Of a DNA stretch of 64,000 nt, positions 20,677 to 30,997 are shown piece after piece (positions within the stretch are counted from its first letter, which is position 1; every line of letters starts with the position of its first letter). The DNA is from Alphaproteobacteria bacterium (GTDB lineage Bacteria > Pseudomonadota > Alphaproteobacteria > SMXP01): positions 1 to 64,000 of the forward strand of contig JANQPV010000053.1 of assembly GCA_028285305.1 (NCBI GenBank). The letters are read 5' to 3'. Both the position numbers and the translations under genes were made by a program. A model generated the notes under the pieces. That model was not told the origin of the DNA. It saw only the letters and a list, made by a program, of their open reading frames with translations, and did no database searches.

Positions 20677-20985
20677 ATGGAAGATCTGCCCAATTCACTC
20701 GAAGGCCGCACGAAGTACATTTACGACAAGCTGGCCAGAGGCGAGCGCCCGAATTTGCGGCGAGAGGCTCGTAAGTCGGTCTACCAACCGTGCGAAGTGG
20801 TCGCGGACGGCCGACGCTTTAAGGGCATCATTAAGAACATTAGCGCCAGCGGCGCCATGGTCGCGGGGTTCGATCTCGACAATCAACGCACCCCGCAATT
20901 GAAGCTCAAGAGTTTTGCCGGCACCCCCCGGGATTTCGAAATCGTCTGGCGCAAGCCGGATCTCGTCGGTATTCGATTTCTCTAG
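20677..20985 (+). CDS. PilZ-domain cyclic-di-GMP binding protein
   Basis: The 102-aa protein is a single PilZ domain. It has the RxxxR element RREAR (about residues 28-32) and the NISASG element (N-x-S-x-x-G), the two parts that grip c-di-GMP. The sequence ends with FEIVWRKPDLVGIRFL, the usual last strand. It is a candidate effector of c-di-GMP, possibly coupled to the EAL phosphodiesterase at 139. A TTAACCTTAA stretch at about 20614-20623 precedes it, but its spacing does not match a CtrA box. Confidence 0.88.
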   Translation: MEDLPNSLEGRTKYIYDKLARGERPNLRREARKSVYQPCEVVADGRRFKGIIKNISASGAMVAGFDLDNQRTPQLKLKSFAGTPRDFEIVWRKPDLVGIRFL

Positions 20986-20989
20986 CAAC

Positions 20990-21007
20990 GATCTGTTTCC
21001 ACAGATC
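20990..21007 (+). terminator. Hairpin after the PilZ gene
   Basis: GATCTGT (20990-20996) and ACAGATC (21001-21007) form a 7-bp stem with a TTCC loop, five bases after the PilZ stop. There is no clear T-run, so this is a weak terminator candidate. Confidence 0.35.
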
Positions 21008-21179
21008 TGTCCTGCCGAAGGCAATATCAGGGCTGTCTCGCCTTGTCCGCGCCTGAATCCACCTGCAAGTTCGATTTGTTAACGATTTGTTTTACTCGGG
21101 CGAGTTTCATTTCGCTTCGGCGTCCGCTATGACTTCTGCGGGACTGGGGATCTCATTCTGTTGGGGGAAAAATCGCAAT

Positions 21180-22220
21180 ATGTTGCAATCCACACCTGCT
21201 GAAACCGAAAAGCTGCCGCCCGCTTCGGCTTGGATGCCGCTCCTTGCCAAATACCGCGAACCGCGTTTCTCGCGCAGCCTTGGCGAAATCGGAATCACTC
21301 TGGTTCCCTTTCTCTTGCTGTGGGGTGCTGCTTGGTGGGCCCTGTCCGTCAGTGTGTGGTTGTCGTTGGCCATCTGTATTCCGGCGGCTGGCTTCTTGGT
21401 GCGGTTGTTTGCGATCCAGCATGATTGCGGCCATGGGTCTTTGTTCAAGCAAAAGTGGCTCAACGATTGGACCGGACGCGCCTTGGGCATTCTTACCGTT
21501 ACGCCATACGATGTTTGGCGCAAAGCGCACGCCCTTCATCATGCCTCATCCGGCAACCTTGATAATCGGACCGTCGGCGCGATTCACACTTTGTCCGTCG
21601 CCGAATATAATGCCCTCTCCAAGTTCGATCGCTTAAAGTATCGTTTGTTCCGTAATCCGATTACTTTGTTTGTTGTCGGTCCGGCATTCGTGTTCTTGCT
21701 GCAGAACCGTTTACCCGTCGAGTTTTGGAAAGGGGGCTGGCGCTATTGGGTGAGCGCGATGGGCACGAATGCGGGCATTGCCGTGATCTCGGGTATTCTC
21801 ATCTTTGCCATGGGCCTCGGCCAATTCCTGATCGTCTACTTGACCATCACCATCGTCGCGGCAACCATTGGCGTTTGGCTCTTTTACGTTCAACATCAAT
21901 TCGAAGACACTCATTGGGCCAAGTCGGGGGAATGGCAACGGGACGACGCTGCGCTTTACGGCAGTTCCCATTACACACTTCCCGGCGCGCTGCGATGGAT
22001 TACTGCTAATATCGGTATCCACCACGTGCATCACTTGAACAGCCGGATTCCCTTTTACCGGCTTCCCCAGGTCTTGAAAGACCACCCGGTCCTAGAGAAT
22101 GTAAAGAAACTGAGTTTTTGGCAAAGCCTATCCTGCATCAATCTCCATCTCTGGGATGAGCAAAGTCAAAAGCTGGTGCCGTTCTCCCGGGCGCGGCAAT
22201 TTCGTCTGGCTACAAATTAA
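21180..22220 (+). CDS. Membrane fatty acid desaturase
   Basis: The 346-aa protein has the three histidine boxes of di-iron desaturases: HDCGHG, HALHH (HxxHH type) and HHVHH near the C-terminus (GIHHVHHLNSRIPFY). Membrane pairs flank the boxes. TPYDVWRKAHALHH and FYVQHQFEDTHW match delta-12/omega-type enzymes. It should introduce a double bond into membrane acyl chains; regioselectivity is not certain. I use ATG 21180; an earlier in-frame start at 21087 has poor-quality leader sequence. Its stop overlaps the convergent SDR gene by 11 bp. Confidence 0.88.
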   Translation: MLQSTPAETEKLPPASAWMPLLAKYREPRFSRSLGEIGITLVPFLLLWGAAWWALSVSVWLSLAICIPAAGFLVRLFAIQHDCGHGSLFKQKWLNDWTGRALGILTVTPYDVWRKAHALHHASSGNLDNRTVGAIHTLSVAEYNALSKFDRLKYRLFRNPITLFVVGPAFVFLLQNRLPVEFWKGGWRYWVSAMGTNAGIAVISGILIFAMGLGQFLIVYLTITIVAATIGVWLFYVQHQFEDTHWAKSGEWQRDDAALYGSSHYTLPGALRWITANIGIHHVHHLNSRIPFYRLPQVLKDHPVLENVKKLSFWQSLSCINLHLWDEQSQKLVPFSRARQFRLATN

Positions 22221-23025
22221 GCCCCTCGAATGATTGATCAATTCGGCTGAATCGACGTTCAACGAATTCGCGCGCTTCCTTGTGGGTTGGAATGTAAAGC
22301 TTGTTGGTTTTGATGGCATCGACCACGAGATCCGCCACGGGCTCGACCTGAATGACCCGGCCCGCCATATCCTCCCCGTTTCCAGGTGATGTCTCAACTG
22401 CGTTCGGTCCTCCGAACGCGTCGGGGCGGTTACGATCAGAGGCGTTGATGTTTGTTTCCACTCGCATCGGGCACAAAACCGAGGCGCCGATATTATGAGG
22501 CTTCAGGTCGCGCGCCAAGCATTCTGAGAGGGCGACCACGCCGTATTTTGTGACGCAATAGACGCCCAATCCTCGGTTCGGCACCAAGCCGGCGAACGAG
22601 GCCGTGCTGACAATGTGGCCGCCCTCGCCTTGTTCGATCATTCGGGGAACGAACGCCTCGACCCCGTGAATGGGTCCCCAGAGATTGACCCGCATGGACC
22701 ATTCCCAGTCGGCATGGGACATGTCCTGAATGGCGCCAAAGACAGCAACGCCGGCATTATTGAACAAGATGTGGCATTTGCCGAAATGGCCAAAGGCCTT
22801 GTCCGCGAATGCGGTCACTTGGCTCAAGTCGCTGACATCCGTCTGTATGCCGATGACATCGGCCCCTTCGGACGAAAGGTCCGCAACCGCCTGATCGAGG
22901 ACCGGCGCCTCGATATCCGCCAATACCAATTTGACGCCTTCCTTGGCCAAAGCCCGAGCCGTTGCCAACCCGATGCCGCTTGCCCCGCCGGTGATCGCCG
23001 CCACCTTGCCGTTGAGCTCTTCCAT
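22210..23025 (-). CDS. Short-chain dehydrogenase/reductase
   Basis: The 271-aa classical SDR has the NAD(P) motif TGGASGIGLATA, NNAGVAVFG, the catalytic Ser in VSTASFAG, and the YxxxK pair in YCVTKYGV. An acidic residue after the second strand (LADIE) suggests NAD preference. It begins at ATG 23025 with GAGGAGA 6 nt upstream. The substrate is unknown. Confidence 0.9.
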   Translation of the reverse strand: MEELNGKVAAITGGASGIGLATARALAKEGVKLVLADIEAPVLDQAVADLSSEGADVIGIQTDVSDLSQVTAFADKAFGHFGKCHILFNNAGVAVFGAIQDMSHADWEWSMRVNLWGPIHGVEAFVPRMIEQGEGGHIVSTASFAGLVPNRGLGVYCVTKYGVVALSECLARDLKPHNIGASVLCPMRVETNINASDRNRPDAFGGPNAVETSPGNGEDMAGRVIQVEPVADLVVDAIKTNKLYIPTHKEAREFVERRFSRIDQSFEGLNL

Positions 23026-23174
23026 GTCTGTCTCCTCTTCTCCGTGTTTTTGCGCAGGGATCCATCTGCGCGCTGATAGTCCAAACGTAGTCAGCCAGGG
23101 CGAGACGCGCAAATACCAAGATGGCCAAGCATTACCTCGGCCTCAGTGTTTAGAGAGATTTGTATATGAGCTCG

Positions 23175-23678
23175 TTACGAAATTCCGTAGCCGGTCCACA
23201 AGCTCGGGAATTGGCGCAGAATGTTGACGAAGATGTCCAAATTGCTCTTCAAGTTTCCGAACGCCAGTCCGTGGTCGGCAACCAGGTACCGCTGCAACAT
23301 CACCACGTTCGGGTCTTCACGATCCCGCATAACGTTTATGAAGGAATAGCGGTGGTCGATTTCGTTGATCTTCCAGAAGCTGGCCTGATCAACATAGAAC
23401 GAGGCAAAGACTTCGAGGCCGAAGCAGCCGGACCCTTCGCACGCGAGCGGCATCATATAGAAATAAAGACCGTCTGATGCCTGAGCGAGAACATATTCGT
23501 CGCCCTCTTTGGTCTTCTGGATTTTGCCGATCATCTCAAGATCGGACAAAGCAGACATGAGATCAGAAACGTCAAAATCCTTGAGCAAACGAGAGTCATC
23601 CGCTCGTGCGCCTGTGCTCGCAAATGTTGCCATCGCGAGAACAACAATACCGGCTAACAGTGACTGAATGGCTTTCAT
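23175..23678 (-). CDS. Exported YbjN-domain-like protein
   Basis: The 167-aa protein starts at ATG 23678 (GGAG upstream) and has a signal peptide ending near TGARAD. The rest looks like a YbjN/type III chaperone fold: DVSDLMSALSDLEMIGKI, then strands with YVLAQASDGLYFYMMPLACEG, FASFYVDQASFWKINEID and a final LKSNLDIFVNILRQF helix. The family assignment is a judgement from pattern. A perfect TTAA-N7-TTAA element lies 51-65 bp upstream of the start, so CtrA control is possible. Confidence 0.7.
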   Translation of the reverse strand: MKAIQSLLAGIVVLAMATFASTGARADDSRLLKDFDVSDLMSALSDLEMIGKIQKTKEGDEYVLAQASDGLYFYMMPLACEGSGCFGLEVFASFYVDQASFWKINEIDHRYSFINVMRDREDPNVVMLQRYLVADHGLAFGNLKSNLDIFVNILRQFPSLWTGYGIS

Positions 23679-23728
23679 GACACTCTCCACCCACAACCTC
23701 CGTTAACCAAGTATAGAAAAACTGAAAC

Positions 23729-23743
23729 TTAACGCAAGCTTAA
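23729..23743 (-). promoter_or_regulatory. CtrA-type box (TTAA-N7-TTAA)
   Basis: TTAACGCAAGCTTAA matches the alphaproteobacterial CtrA consensus exactly. It lies 51-65 bp before the ATG of the YbjN-like gene, a plausible promoter position. A further TTAACC lies at 23703-23708. Binding is inferred from the motif only. Confidence 0.55.
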
Positions 23744-23868
23744 AACAACTTATTCGGGTTACAGATTCTGTGAACGAAAGGCCAGTTAAGAATGCGAGCC
23801 CTGAAACAAAGCCCAACGAACAGAAAAGCCCAGTTATCCAGGTTTCTACACGCGTTCCGGCTACCGCG

Positions 23869-24486
23869 TTACGCCGAGTAGAATTCGACCACCAGATTCG
23901 GTTCCATGTGGCACGGATAAGGAACATCGGCCAGAAGCGGAATTCGCGTCAAACGTGCTGACATTTTCCGGTGGTCAACTTCCACATAATCAGGCACATC
24001 CCGTTCCGGACTTTCGATGGCTTCCAGAACCAGGGCCATTTGGCGAGCTTTGGAGCGCAGTTCTACCACATCGCCTTCCCGCAGCCGATAGCTCGGGATG
24101 TTGGTCCGTACCCCATTCACACTGACATGGCCATGATTGACGAACTGCCTGGCCGCGAAAATCGTCGGCACGAATTTGGCGCGGTACACCACTGCATCAA
24201 GGCGCCGCTCTAGCAATCCAATCAAGTTCTCGCTGGTGTTTCCCTTGCGGCGAACGGCTTCGTCATAGATGCGACGAAATTGTTTCTCAGTGATGTCGCC
24301 GTAATAGCCCTTCAACTTTTGCTTTGCCATCAACTGCAGACCAAAATCCGAGAGCTTGCCTTTGCGGCGCTGGCCATGCTGACCGGGGGCATAATCCCGC
24401 TTGTTAAAGGGACTTTTGGGGCGGCCCCAGATGTTTTCGCCCATACGGCGGTCGAGCTTGTATTTGGTCGTGTGTCGTTTGGACAT
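23869..24486 (-). CDS. rpsD: 30S ribosomal protein S4
   Basis: The 205-aa protein starts [21 protein letters not shown]. It has the S4 domain with [35 protein letters not shown] and ends [17 protein letters not shown]. The usual S4 C-terminus is [16 protein letters not shown], matched here. S4 nucleates 30S assembly. It stands alone from a ribosomal operon, as is common in alphaproteobacteria. Confidence 0.98.
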   Translation of the reverse strand: MSKRHTTKYKLDRRMGENIWGRPKSPFNKRDYAPGQHGQRRKGKLSDFGLQLMAKQKLKGYYGDITEKQFRRIYDEAVRRKGNTSENLIGLLERRLDAVVYRAKFVPTIFAARQFVNHGHVSVNGVRTNIPSYRLREGDVVELRSKARQMALVLEAIESPERDVPDYVEVDHRKMSARLTRIPLLADVPYPCHMEPNLVVEFYSA

Positions 24487-24606
24487 CAATATTTCCGGTC
24501 AAGTGGGAATGTCTTCAGCGGCGTGGGACTTCATCACACCACGCGAGAAAGCGCGGACTATACGAATCAGCGGCCGATTGTCAAACGCCGAGTAGGCTTT
24601 CCGAAC

Positions 24607-25341
24607 TCATTTTCTGGGTGGGCGTCCTTTGGACAGAGCTTTGATTATCCCCCGCAGTGTTCGAACGTCTTGCAGCGTTAGCGGCATGCGTTGGAAGATA
24701 TTGCGAATGTTGCGGGTCATCAGTTCCGTTTTCTCCGGAGGATAAAAGAAGCCCGCCTGGTGGAGTTCTTCTTCCAAGTGCCCAAACAGACCCATCATAT
24801 CGTCCGTCGTCGCGACTGGCTCTTTATCTTCTTGGTCCAAGGATGAGCGCGCGCCGCGCGCGGAGACGAACCATTCATAGGCAATGAGAATGACAGCCTG
24901 AGCGAGGTTCAGCGACCCGAAAGATGGGTTGACGGGCACGTGGATAATCGAGTGGGCAAGGACAACCGCATCATTGTCGAGACCGGAGCGTTCCGCGCCG
25001 AAAATGACGCCGCATTTTTTCCCTTTGTCCGAATCCGTACGCAGCGCAACCGCTGCTTCTCGAGGGCTCGCCACCGGCTTCGACATCTCGCGCGAGCGGG
25101 CGGTCGTGGCAAAGACAAGGTGCAAATCCGCGATCCCTGCTTCAACGGAATCGAACACCTTCGCGTCGGAAAGTACCTCCGTTGCGCCGGCCGCCATGGC
25201 CTCTGCCGCCGGATTGGGCCAGCCATCGCGCGGGGCGACCAACCGCAGTTCCGTGAGACCGAAGTTGAGCATTGCCCGGGCGCACGCCCCAATGTTTTCG
25301 CCCAGTTGAGGCTTGACCAGGATAATTGCCGGTTTCGTCAT
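24607..25341 (-). CDS. trmJ: tRNA (cytidine/uridine-2'-O-)-methyltransferase, TrmJ-like
   Basis: The 244-aa SPOUT enzyme contains VKPQLGENIGACARAMLNFG, then LRLVAPRDGWPNPAAEAMAAGA and FGAERSGLDNDAV, then HVPVNPSFGSLNLAQAV (the family's knot motifs). TrmJ 2'-O-methylates position 32 of tRNA. It is divergent from icd across 191 bp. Gene order with rpsD is common in alphaproteobacteria. Confidence 0.92.
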   Translation of the reverse strand: MTKPAIILVKPQLGENIGACARAMLNFGLTELRLVAPRDGWPNPAAEAMAAGATEVLSDAKVFDSVEAGIADLHLVFATTARSREMSKPVASPREAAVALRTDSDKGKKCGVIFGAERSGLDNDAVVLAHSIIHVPVNPSFGSLNLAQAVILIAYEWFVSARGARSSLDQEDKEPVATTDDMMGLFGHLEEELHQAGFFYPPEKTELMTRNIRNIFQRMPLTLQDVRTLRGIIKALSKGRPPRK

Positions 25342-25532
25342 TGAAGCGGTCCTGTTGCTCCATTGATCGCGGGTGTCATTTTCAAAGCGCGCTATCCTCC
25401 CCTCCTAAGCCATTGTGTATCTTGAAAAACCGATGCTATACGACCGGCATATTTCGGCCCGTCCTAAGACGGGCGTGCGCATATTCTCAAACTTTTTCTG
25501 CGCCTTAACTCTAAGTCGGGAGACACAGCATT

Positions 25533-26747
25533 ATGAGCAAAATCAAAGTAGCAAATCCGGTCGTGGAACTCGACGGCGATGAAATGACTCGCATCATCTG
25601 GGACTTCATCAAGTCCAAACTGATTTTGCCTTATCTGGACGTAGACCTGCATTATTACGATCTGGGCATCGAATACCGGGACAAGACAGACGACAAAGTC
25701 ACCGTGGACGCAGCCGAGGCGATCAAGGAACACGGTGTGGGCGTAAAATGCGCGACCATCACTCCAGACGAGGATCGTGTCGAGGAGTTTGGCCTCAAGC
25801 AAATGTGGCGCTCCCCAAACGGGACCATTCGAAACATTTTGGGCGGCGTGGTCTTCCGTGAACCAATCATTTGTCAAAATGTGCCGCGGCTGGTCCCTGG
25901 CTGGACGGAGAGCATTGTCATCGGCCGTCATGCATTCGGGGACCAATACCGGGCAACCGACTTCGTTGTGCCGGGTAAAGGCAAGCTCACCGTGAAATGG
26001 GAAGCGGAAGACGGATCGGACACAATCGAACGGGAGGTCTTTGATTTCCCGGGCGGCGGCGTCTCGATGACCATGTACAATCTTGATTCCGCTATCGGTG
26101 ACTTCGCTCGCGCCAGCATGAACTTTGCGCTCGATCGCGGTTGGCCGCTCTATATGTCGACCAAAAACACGATCATGAAAGCCTATGATGGGCGTTTCAA
26201 AGATCTGTTCCAAGAGATTTTCGAAAAGGAATTCAAGGACAAATTCGACGCCAAAAACATCACCTACGAACATCGCCTGATTGATGATATGGTGGCAGCC
26301 GCCCTGAAATGGTCAGGTGGCTTCGTCTGGGCGTGTAAGAACTATGACGGCGACGTCCAGTCGGATACGGTTGCCCAAGGCTTTGGCTCGCTGGGCCTTA
26401 TGACCAGCGTGTTGATGTCGCCGGACGGGCGGACGGTTGAAGCGGAAGCAGCCCACGGAACAGTGACGCGCCATTACCGAAACCACCAAAAAGGTGAAGA
26501 AACCTCTACCAACTCCATCGCCTCGATTTTTGCTTGGACGCGGGGCCTTGCGCATCGCGGTAAGCTTGACGAAAACCAGGCGCTTATTGACTTTGCGCAG
26601 ACGCTGGAACGCGTCTGTATCGAGACTGTTGAATCCGGCTTCATGACGAAGGACTTGGCACTGCTTGTCGGAGAAAAACAATCGTGGCTCTCCACAACCG
26701 GGTTCCTCGACAAAGTCGACGAAAACTTGCAGAAGGCGATGGGATAA
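25533..26747 (+). CDS. icd: NADP-dependent isocitrate dehydrogenase, dimeric eukaryote-like type
   Basis: Icd oxidises isocitrate to 2-oxoglutarate in the TCA cycle, giving NADPH. The 404-aa protein starts [21 protein letters not shown]. It contains [23 protein letters not shown]-type substrate residues, [16 protein letters not shown], the NADP segment [17 protein letters not shown], and [10 protein letters not shown]. This type II enzyme is typical of alphaproteobacteria and differs from E. coli Icd. Confidence 0.98.
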   Translation: MSKIKVANPVVELDGDEMTRIIWDFIKSKLILPYLDVDLHYYDLGIEYRDKTDDKVTVDAAEAIKEHGVGVKCATITPDEDRVEEFGLKQMWRSPNGTIRNILGGVVFREPIICQNVPRLVPGWTESIVIGRHAFGDQYRATDFVVPGKGKLTVKWEAEDGSDTIEREVFDFPGGGVSMTMYNLDSAIGDFARASMNFALDRGWPLYMSTKNTIMKAYDGRFKDLFQEIFEKEFKDKFDAKNITYEHRLIDDMVAAALKWSGGFVWACKNYDGDVQSDTVAQGFGSLGLMTSVLMSPDGRTVEAEAAHGTVTRHYRNHQKGEETSTNSIASIFAWTRGLAHRGKLDENQALIDFAQTLERVCIETVESGFMTKDLALLVGEKQSWLSTTGFLDKVDENLQKAMG

Positions 26748-26786
26748 CCACCCTGCGCCGAATAGCCAATTGAGAAAGGGGCGGAC

Positions 26787-27596
26787 ATGAAGGCGCATCA
26801 GCTCTTTGCGGTTTTGACGGTCTGCCTCTTCTTGGCCGGGTGTTTTGATCTCAACCAAACTCTAACGGTCAACGAAGATCGCACCCTTCGATATAAGGGC
26901 GAACTGGCCGTTCCAACTTTACTCACTCGCATGACCGAAGCGCAGTCGGGGGAAGCCTTTTCTTGCGAGAAGGACTTTTCACTCGTAACCAATACCGGTG
27001 CGAACGTTGAGGTCAAAGAAGCCGAACGGGGCGGCAACAAGAATTGTTTGTTTATCCTTGAAACCGCGCTTCAAGACGAGATTGAAATCGGGCTGAAGGC
27101 GGCGGGTGAAGAGGATACCGAGCCCCTTATGGTCCTGCGCAAGATCGACGGGGGCAGATACCGCGTCACTTCGGATTTCACCTCTCTCGGTGCTTATGCT
27201 GATGATAGCGAGATTGGACAGGCCTATGGTGCCGCCGCGAAAACGGTCATGGAAACACTTTTCGATGACCGGGCTGTCCGGTGGGTGATCACCGCGCCAA
27301 AGGTGCTGAACAGCAACGGAGACATCAGCCAAGACCGAACGTCCGTTTCCTGGGAGGCCCCTCTTTCCGAGCTAATAGACACGGACGAAAACATGGCATT
27401 TGTTGCAGAAATTCAAGTGCCCCAATCGGTATTCGGCCGAGTGCGAAGCTTTTTCTCCGGCATTGGAGGTGTGTTTGGGGGCACGCCATCGGAAGAGGAA
27501 AGCGAACAAGAGCCGGACGCCGCGCCCGGAGCAGACACGCGCCTCGCGCCGAACGAAAAGAACTCCGAAAGTCTGCTCAGCGAGCCGGGCAACTGA
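26787..27596 (+). CDS. Putative lipoprotein
   Basis: The 269-aa protein has a lipobox LFLAGC (Cys19), so it should be lipidated. The body contains FDLNQTLTVNEDRTLRYKGE and a beta-rich region ending in DENMAFVAEIQVPQS. An acidic low-complexity tail (EEESEQEPDAAPGADT) follows. I do not recognise a named family. It follows icd by 39 bp on the same strand. Confidence 0.75.
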   Translation: MKAHQLFAVLTVCLFLAGCFDLNQTLTVNEDRTLRYKGELAVPTLLTRMTEAQSGEAFSCEKDFSLVTNTGANVEVKEAERGGNKNCLFILETALQDEIEIGLKAAGEEDTEPLMVLRKIDGGRYRVTSDFTSLGAYADDSEIGQAYGAAAKTVMETLFDDRAVRWVITAPKVLNSNGDISQDRTSVSWEAPLSELIDTDENMAFVAEIQVPQSVFGRVRSFFSGIGGVFGGTPSEEESEQEPDAAPGADTRLAPNEKNSESLLSEPGN

Positions 27597-27671
27597 CAGC
27601 TGGTCATCTTGAACTCTGATGGGCTTCGAAGGCGTTCTAGACAACCAAGGGCCCTAAATTGGTAACGCCAT

Positions 27672-27773
27672 CGTCATTGCAAGCGCCTCTCTGGGCGCGC
27701 GGCAACCCAGAATTTAGACTGAGCAAACATGTCCCGCCGGATCGCGTCGTCGCAATAGCTCCTCGTGATGACG
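27672..27773. repeat. Palindromic CGTCAT-type dispersed repeat, copy 1
   Basis: The 237-bp gap between the lipoprotein gene and alaS holds an inverted-repeat element. CGTCATTGCAAG (27672-27683) pairs imperfectly with CTCGTGATGACG (27762-27773). Inner parts CGCGGCAACCCA and GGATCGCG echo the same family as the element at 36332-36538. Such repeats are widespread in alphaproteobacterial genomes. It lies between convergent genes and may act as a terminator. Confidence 0.55.
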
Positions 27774-27833
27774 AATTTGGTTCTGCTTCATCAATCGATC
27801 TAAGAGAATGGAACCGTTTATCCGCAGCGCAAG

Positions 27834-30488
27834 CTAAGCGACTTGCTCCAGCGCCTCTGCGATCTTTCCTAACGCTTGGTCCGCATCCGCGCCATTGGGG
27901 CCGCCCGCTTGGGCCATGTCGGGGCGGCCGCCCCCGCCTTTGCCGCCCAGGGCTGCGGCACCGACTTTGACCAGCTCGACAGCGTTTACTTTGTCGACCA
28001 AGTCTGCGGTGACGCCCACAGCGAGGGAGGCACGACCCTCGTTCACTGCGACGAAGGCCACGACGCCCGTGCCCAGCTTTTTCTTGCCGTCATCAATCAG
28101 TCCACGCAGGTCTTTGGGCGAGACACCGTCCAACTGTGAGGCGATGAATTTGACCCCATTGACGGTTTGTACCGCATCGGCCGTCTCCTGGGCTTGTCCG
28201 CCCCCCAGCGCGAGCTGCTTTTTCAAGTCAGCGACTTCGCGCTCGAATTTCTTGCGCTCCTCCAGCAATTGGGCAACACGCGCCGGCACTTCTGTATTGT
28301 TTGTCTTCAGAACGGCCGCCGTCTGCTGGAGGAGACCGAGTTGTTCATCGAGATGCCGGCGCGCCCCGTGGCCGGTCAACGCTTCGATCCGGCGCACGCC
28401 CGACGCCACCGCGCTTTCGCTGACAATCTTGAAGAGACCGATGTCGCCGACCCGGCGGACATGGGTACCCCCACACAGTTCCACCGAATAGGGCCTGTCT
28501 CCTTCTTCCGTGCCCATCGTCAGCACACGCACTTCGTCCCCATACTTTTCGCCAAAGAGCGCAAGTGCTCCCGCCGCGACCGCGTCCTCGGGCGACATGA
28601 CACGTGTGGACACGTCTTCGTTTTGCCGAATGATTAAGTTCACTTGATCTTCGATCGCGGCGATTTCTTCCGCACTGACCGCTTTGGGGTGCGAAAAGTC
28701 AAAGCGCAGCCGGTCGCCGGACACCATGGAGCCCTTTTGCGTTACATGATCGCCCAAGACACTGCGCAGCGCCGCGTGCAAGAGATGGGTCGCGGAGTGA
28801 TTCGAGCGGATCGACGTGCGGCGTTCGCGATCGATTTCGAGGTCCGCCACAGTGCCAAGTGCTAAAGTGCCCTGGCGCAAGCGCCCCATATGGACGTGAA
28901 TATCGCCTAGTTTTTTCTGGGTGTCCTCGACCACGAAGTAGCCGCCTTCAAAGGAAATCAGTCCCACATCCCCCACCTGTCCGCCTGATTCCCCATAGAA
29001 TGGCGTCTGGTTGAAGACCAGGGCGGCCTCCTGATCGTCGGCGATTTCCTGAACGGGTTTGCCGTCTGCCACAATCGCCAAAAGCTGACCTTGGGATCGG
29101 TCCTGGCTATACCCTAAGAAGTCGGTGGGCCCATGTTCCTCGCGTATTGCAAACCAGACTTCGTCCGTGGCCGCTTCGCCCGATCCGCTCCAGGCCGCAC
29201 GGGCCTCTTGCTTCTGCCGGGCCATCGCCTGCTCGAACCCGTCAGTGTCTACACTGATATTCTTTTCTCTGAGAGCATCTTGAGTGAGATCGAGGGGAAA
29301 ACCATAGGTATCGTAAAGCTTAAACGCCGTTTCTCCGGACAGTTCGTCACCTTCGCCTAAACTTTGGGTGGCGTCGTCCAAGAGGCTTAGGCCGCGGCCC
29401 AGCATTTTCTGGAAGCGGTCCTCTTCCAGTTTGAGCGTTTCGGTAATGAGGGACTGGGCCCGGATGAGTTCTGGGAAGGCACCGCCCATCTCCGCAACCA
29501 ATGTGGGCACCAACTGCCACAGGACTGGGTCGTCCGTACCCAACATATGGGCGTGACGCATCGCACGGCGCATGATGCGCCGGAGTACATAACCCCGCCC
29601 CTCATTCGAGGGCAATACGCCATCCGCGATCAGGAACCCGGTCGCCCGCATGTGATCGGCAATGACACGGTAATGGGGCTGATTCTCACCTTCATCGCGG
29701 GCGCCGATGTGCTCCACGCCCGCCCCGATCAGCTTCTTGAAGAGGTCCGTCTCATAGTTGTCGTGCGTGCCCTGTAAGACCGCAGCTATGCGCTCAAGTC
29801 CCATACCTGTATCGATCGAGGGCTTGGGCAGATCAACGCGCTCGTCTTTTGTGACTTGATCGTATTGCATGAACACCAGATTCCAGATCTCAACAAAGCG
29901 GTCCCCATCTTCGTCCGCTGAGCCCGGCGGGCCGCCAGGGATATGGTCGCCATGGTCGAAAAAAATCTCCGAGCATGGACCGCAAGGACCCGTCTCTCCC
30001 ATCGACCAGAAATTATCGGATGTTGGGATACGGATAATTTTTTCGTCGGAGAAGCCCGATATCTTTTTCCACAGGTCATGAGCTTCATCGTCTTCGGCGA
30101 AGACTGTGACGACAAGGCGCCCAGGATCTATCGCGTAGTCTTTGGTGATCAATTCCCACGCCAAAGCGATGGCGCGCTCTTTGAAATAGTCACCAAAAGA
30201 AAAGTTTCCGAGCATCTCAAAGAACGTGTGGTGGCGCGCCGTGTAGCCCACATTGTCGAGGTCATTGTGTTTGCCGCCGGCGCGCACACATTTTTGCGAC
30301 GAGGTGGCGCGCACATAGTCCCGCTTTTCGGCGCCAGTGAACACATTCTTGAAGGGAACCATGCCCGCATTGGTGAAAAGCAAAGTGGGATCGTTCTGAG
30401 GCACCAACGGGCTTGACGGCACAATCTCGTGGTCGTTCCGCTCAAAGAACGACAAAAAAGCGGTCCTGATATCATTCAGACCTGTCAT
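27834..30488 (-). CDS. alaS: Alanyl-tRNA synthetase
   Basis: The 884-aa length is standard. The class II core has [17 protein letters not shown] (motif 2 area), [14 protein letters not shown] and [13 protein letters not shown] (motif 3). The editing domain carries [12 protein letters not shown] and the zinc-site [15 protein letters not shown]-terminal Gly-rich segment [16 protein letters not shown] matches the family's C-Ala domain. It is tandem with recA (upstream on the same strand, 509 bp away). Confidence 0.98.
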   Translation of the reverse strand: MTGLNDIRTAFLSFFERNDHEIVPSSPLVPQNDPTLLFTNAGMVPFKNVFTGAEKRDYVRATSSQKCVRAGGKHNDLDNVGYTARHHTFFEMLGNFSFGDYFKERAIALAWELITKDYAIDPGRLVVTVFAEDDEAHDLWKKISGFSDEKIIRIPTSDNFWSMGETGPCGPCSEIFFDHGDHIPGGPPGSADEDGDRFVEIWNLVFMQYDQVTKDERVDLPKPSIDTGMGLERIAAVLQGTHDNYETDLFKKLIGAGVEHIGARDEGENQPHYRVIADHMRATGFLIADGVLPSNEGRGYVLRRIMRRAMRHAHMLGTDDPVLWQLVPTLVAEMGGAFPELIRAQSLITETLKLEEDRFQKMLGRGLSLLDDATQSLGEGDELSGETAFKLYDTYGFPLDLTQDALREKNISVDTDGFEQAMARQKQEARAAWSGSGEAATDEVWFAIREEHGPTDFLGYSQDRSQGQLLAIVADGKPVQEIADDQEAALVFNQTPFYGESGGQVGDVGLISFEGGYFVVEDTQKKLGDIHVHMGRLRQGTLALGTVADLEIDRERRTSIRSNHSATHLLHAALRSVLGDHVTQKGSMVSGDRLRFDFSHPKAVSAEEIAAIEDQVNLIIRQNEDVSTRVMSPEDAVAAGALALFGEKYGDEVRVLTMGTEEGDRPYSVELCGGTHVRRVGDIGLFKIVSESAVASGVRRIEALTGHGARRHLDEQLGLLQQTAAVLKTNNTEVPARVAQLLEERKKFEREVADLKKQLALGGGQAQETADAVQTVNGVKFIASQLDGVSPKDLRGLIDDGKKKLGTGVVAFVAVNEGRASLAVGVTADLVDKVNAVELVKVGAAALGGKGGGGRPDMAQAGGPNGADADQALGKIAEALEQVA

Positions 30489-30517
30489 ACACTACCTGCT
30501 CTCATTCAATCCGTATT

Positions 30518-30549
30518 GCTGCCTGTCCGTCGTGCTGCCTATCCGTCGT
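30518..30549. repeat. Short imperfect tandem repeat upstream of alaS
   Basis: Two adjacent 16-bp units (GCTGCCTGTCCGTCGT and GCTGCCTATCCGTCGT) differ by one base, about 30 bp upstream of the alaS ATG. The role is unknown; chance duplication is possible. Confidence 0.5.
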
Positions 30550-30708
30550 ACCTGGCCGCAGTACCGGGCGTTTTGCGAGTCTCTTTGCCAGCGCGTGTCA
30601 GTCAAGGCGGCTTGGCCCGACACCTGCGACTCACCCAATGAAAATTAAGGTGAGTGCATCAGTTGCTCAAGTGTTTGCTCGAAAACCGTGATGGAACACA
30701 ACAAAAAA

Positions 30709-30734
30709 AGGCACTGGGCGTCCGCCCAGTGCCA
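30709..30734 (-). terminator. Strong intrinsic terminator downstream of recA
   Basis: GGCACTGGGCG (30710-30720) and CGCCCAGTGCC (30723-30733) form a near-perfect stem. An A7 run at 30703-30709 on the plus strand gives the U-tract for minus-strand transcripts. The hairpin is 265 nt past the recA stop, leaving a long untranslated stretch before it. Confidence 0.85.
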
Positions 30735-30997
30735 GTCGGGTGATGCATGTGCGGGTCGCACCAAACTCTTCTCGATTGGATCTTCCTCTCTGGGATCTCC
30801 GCGAATGCTGCCCTGTTTCACATCAGCGCCTGATTGCTCATTACGAACCAAACCTGCTCAAGCGACGTTGGCTTGGCCAGTGCGAACCCAAGCATGCTCT
30901 GCAAATGTGGGCCGAACCCTGGATATCTAGACACGCGGGATCACAGGGTTTCATAAAAAGTCAGACGTAAGGACTTATGGACCGATGTGAGCCTGCC
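30735..30997 (-). ncRNA. Possible structured RNA or long 3' untranslated region of recA
   Basis: The 263 nt between the recA stop and the strong terminator carry no convincing protein. Read on the minus strand they show several possible hairpins. One pairs AACCCTG with CAGGGTT around 30917-30949, and another is GTGCG-ACC-CGCAC near 30750-30762. A small RNA with its own terminator, perhaps of the 6S class in size, is one option; a recA 3' UTR is another. I see no diagnostic 6S sequence, so the class is open. Confidence 0.25.

Noticed and set aside
23703-23927. 74-aa minus-strand frame overlapping the end of rpsD
   Set aside because: It covers the rpsD 3' end in another frame and the CtrA-type box, with no coding signal.
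30645-30851. 68-aa minus-strand frame after recA
   Set aside because: It runs through the terminator hairpin at 30709-30734 and has no ribosome site or protein-like pattern.
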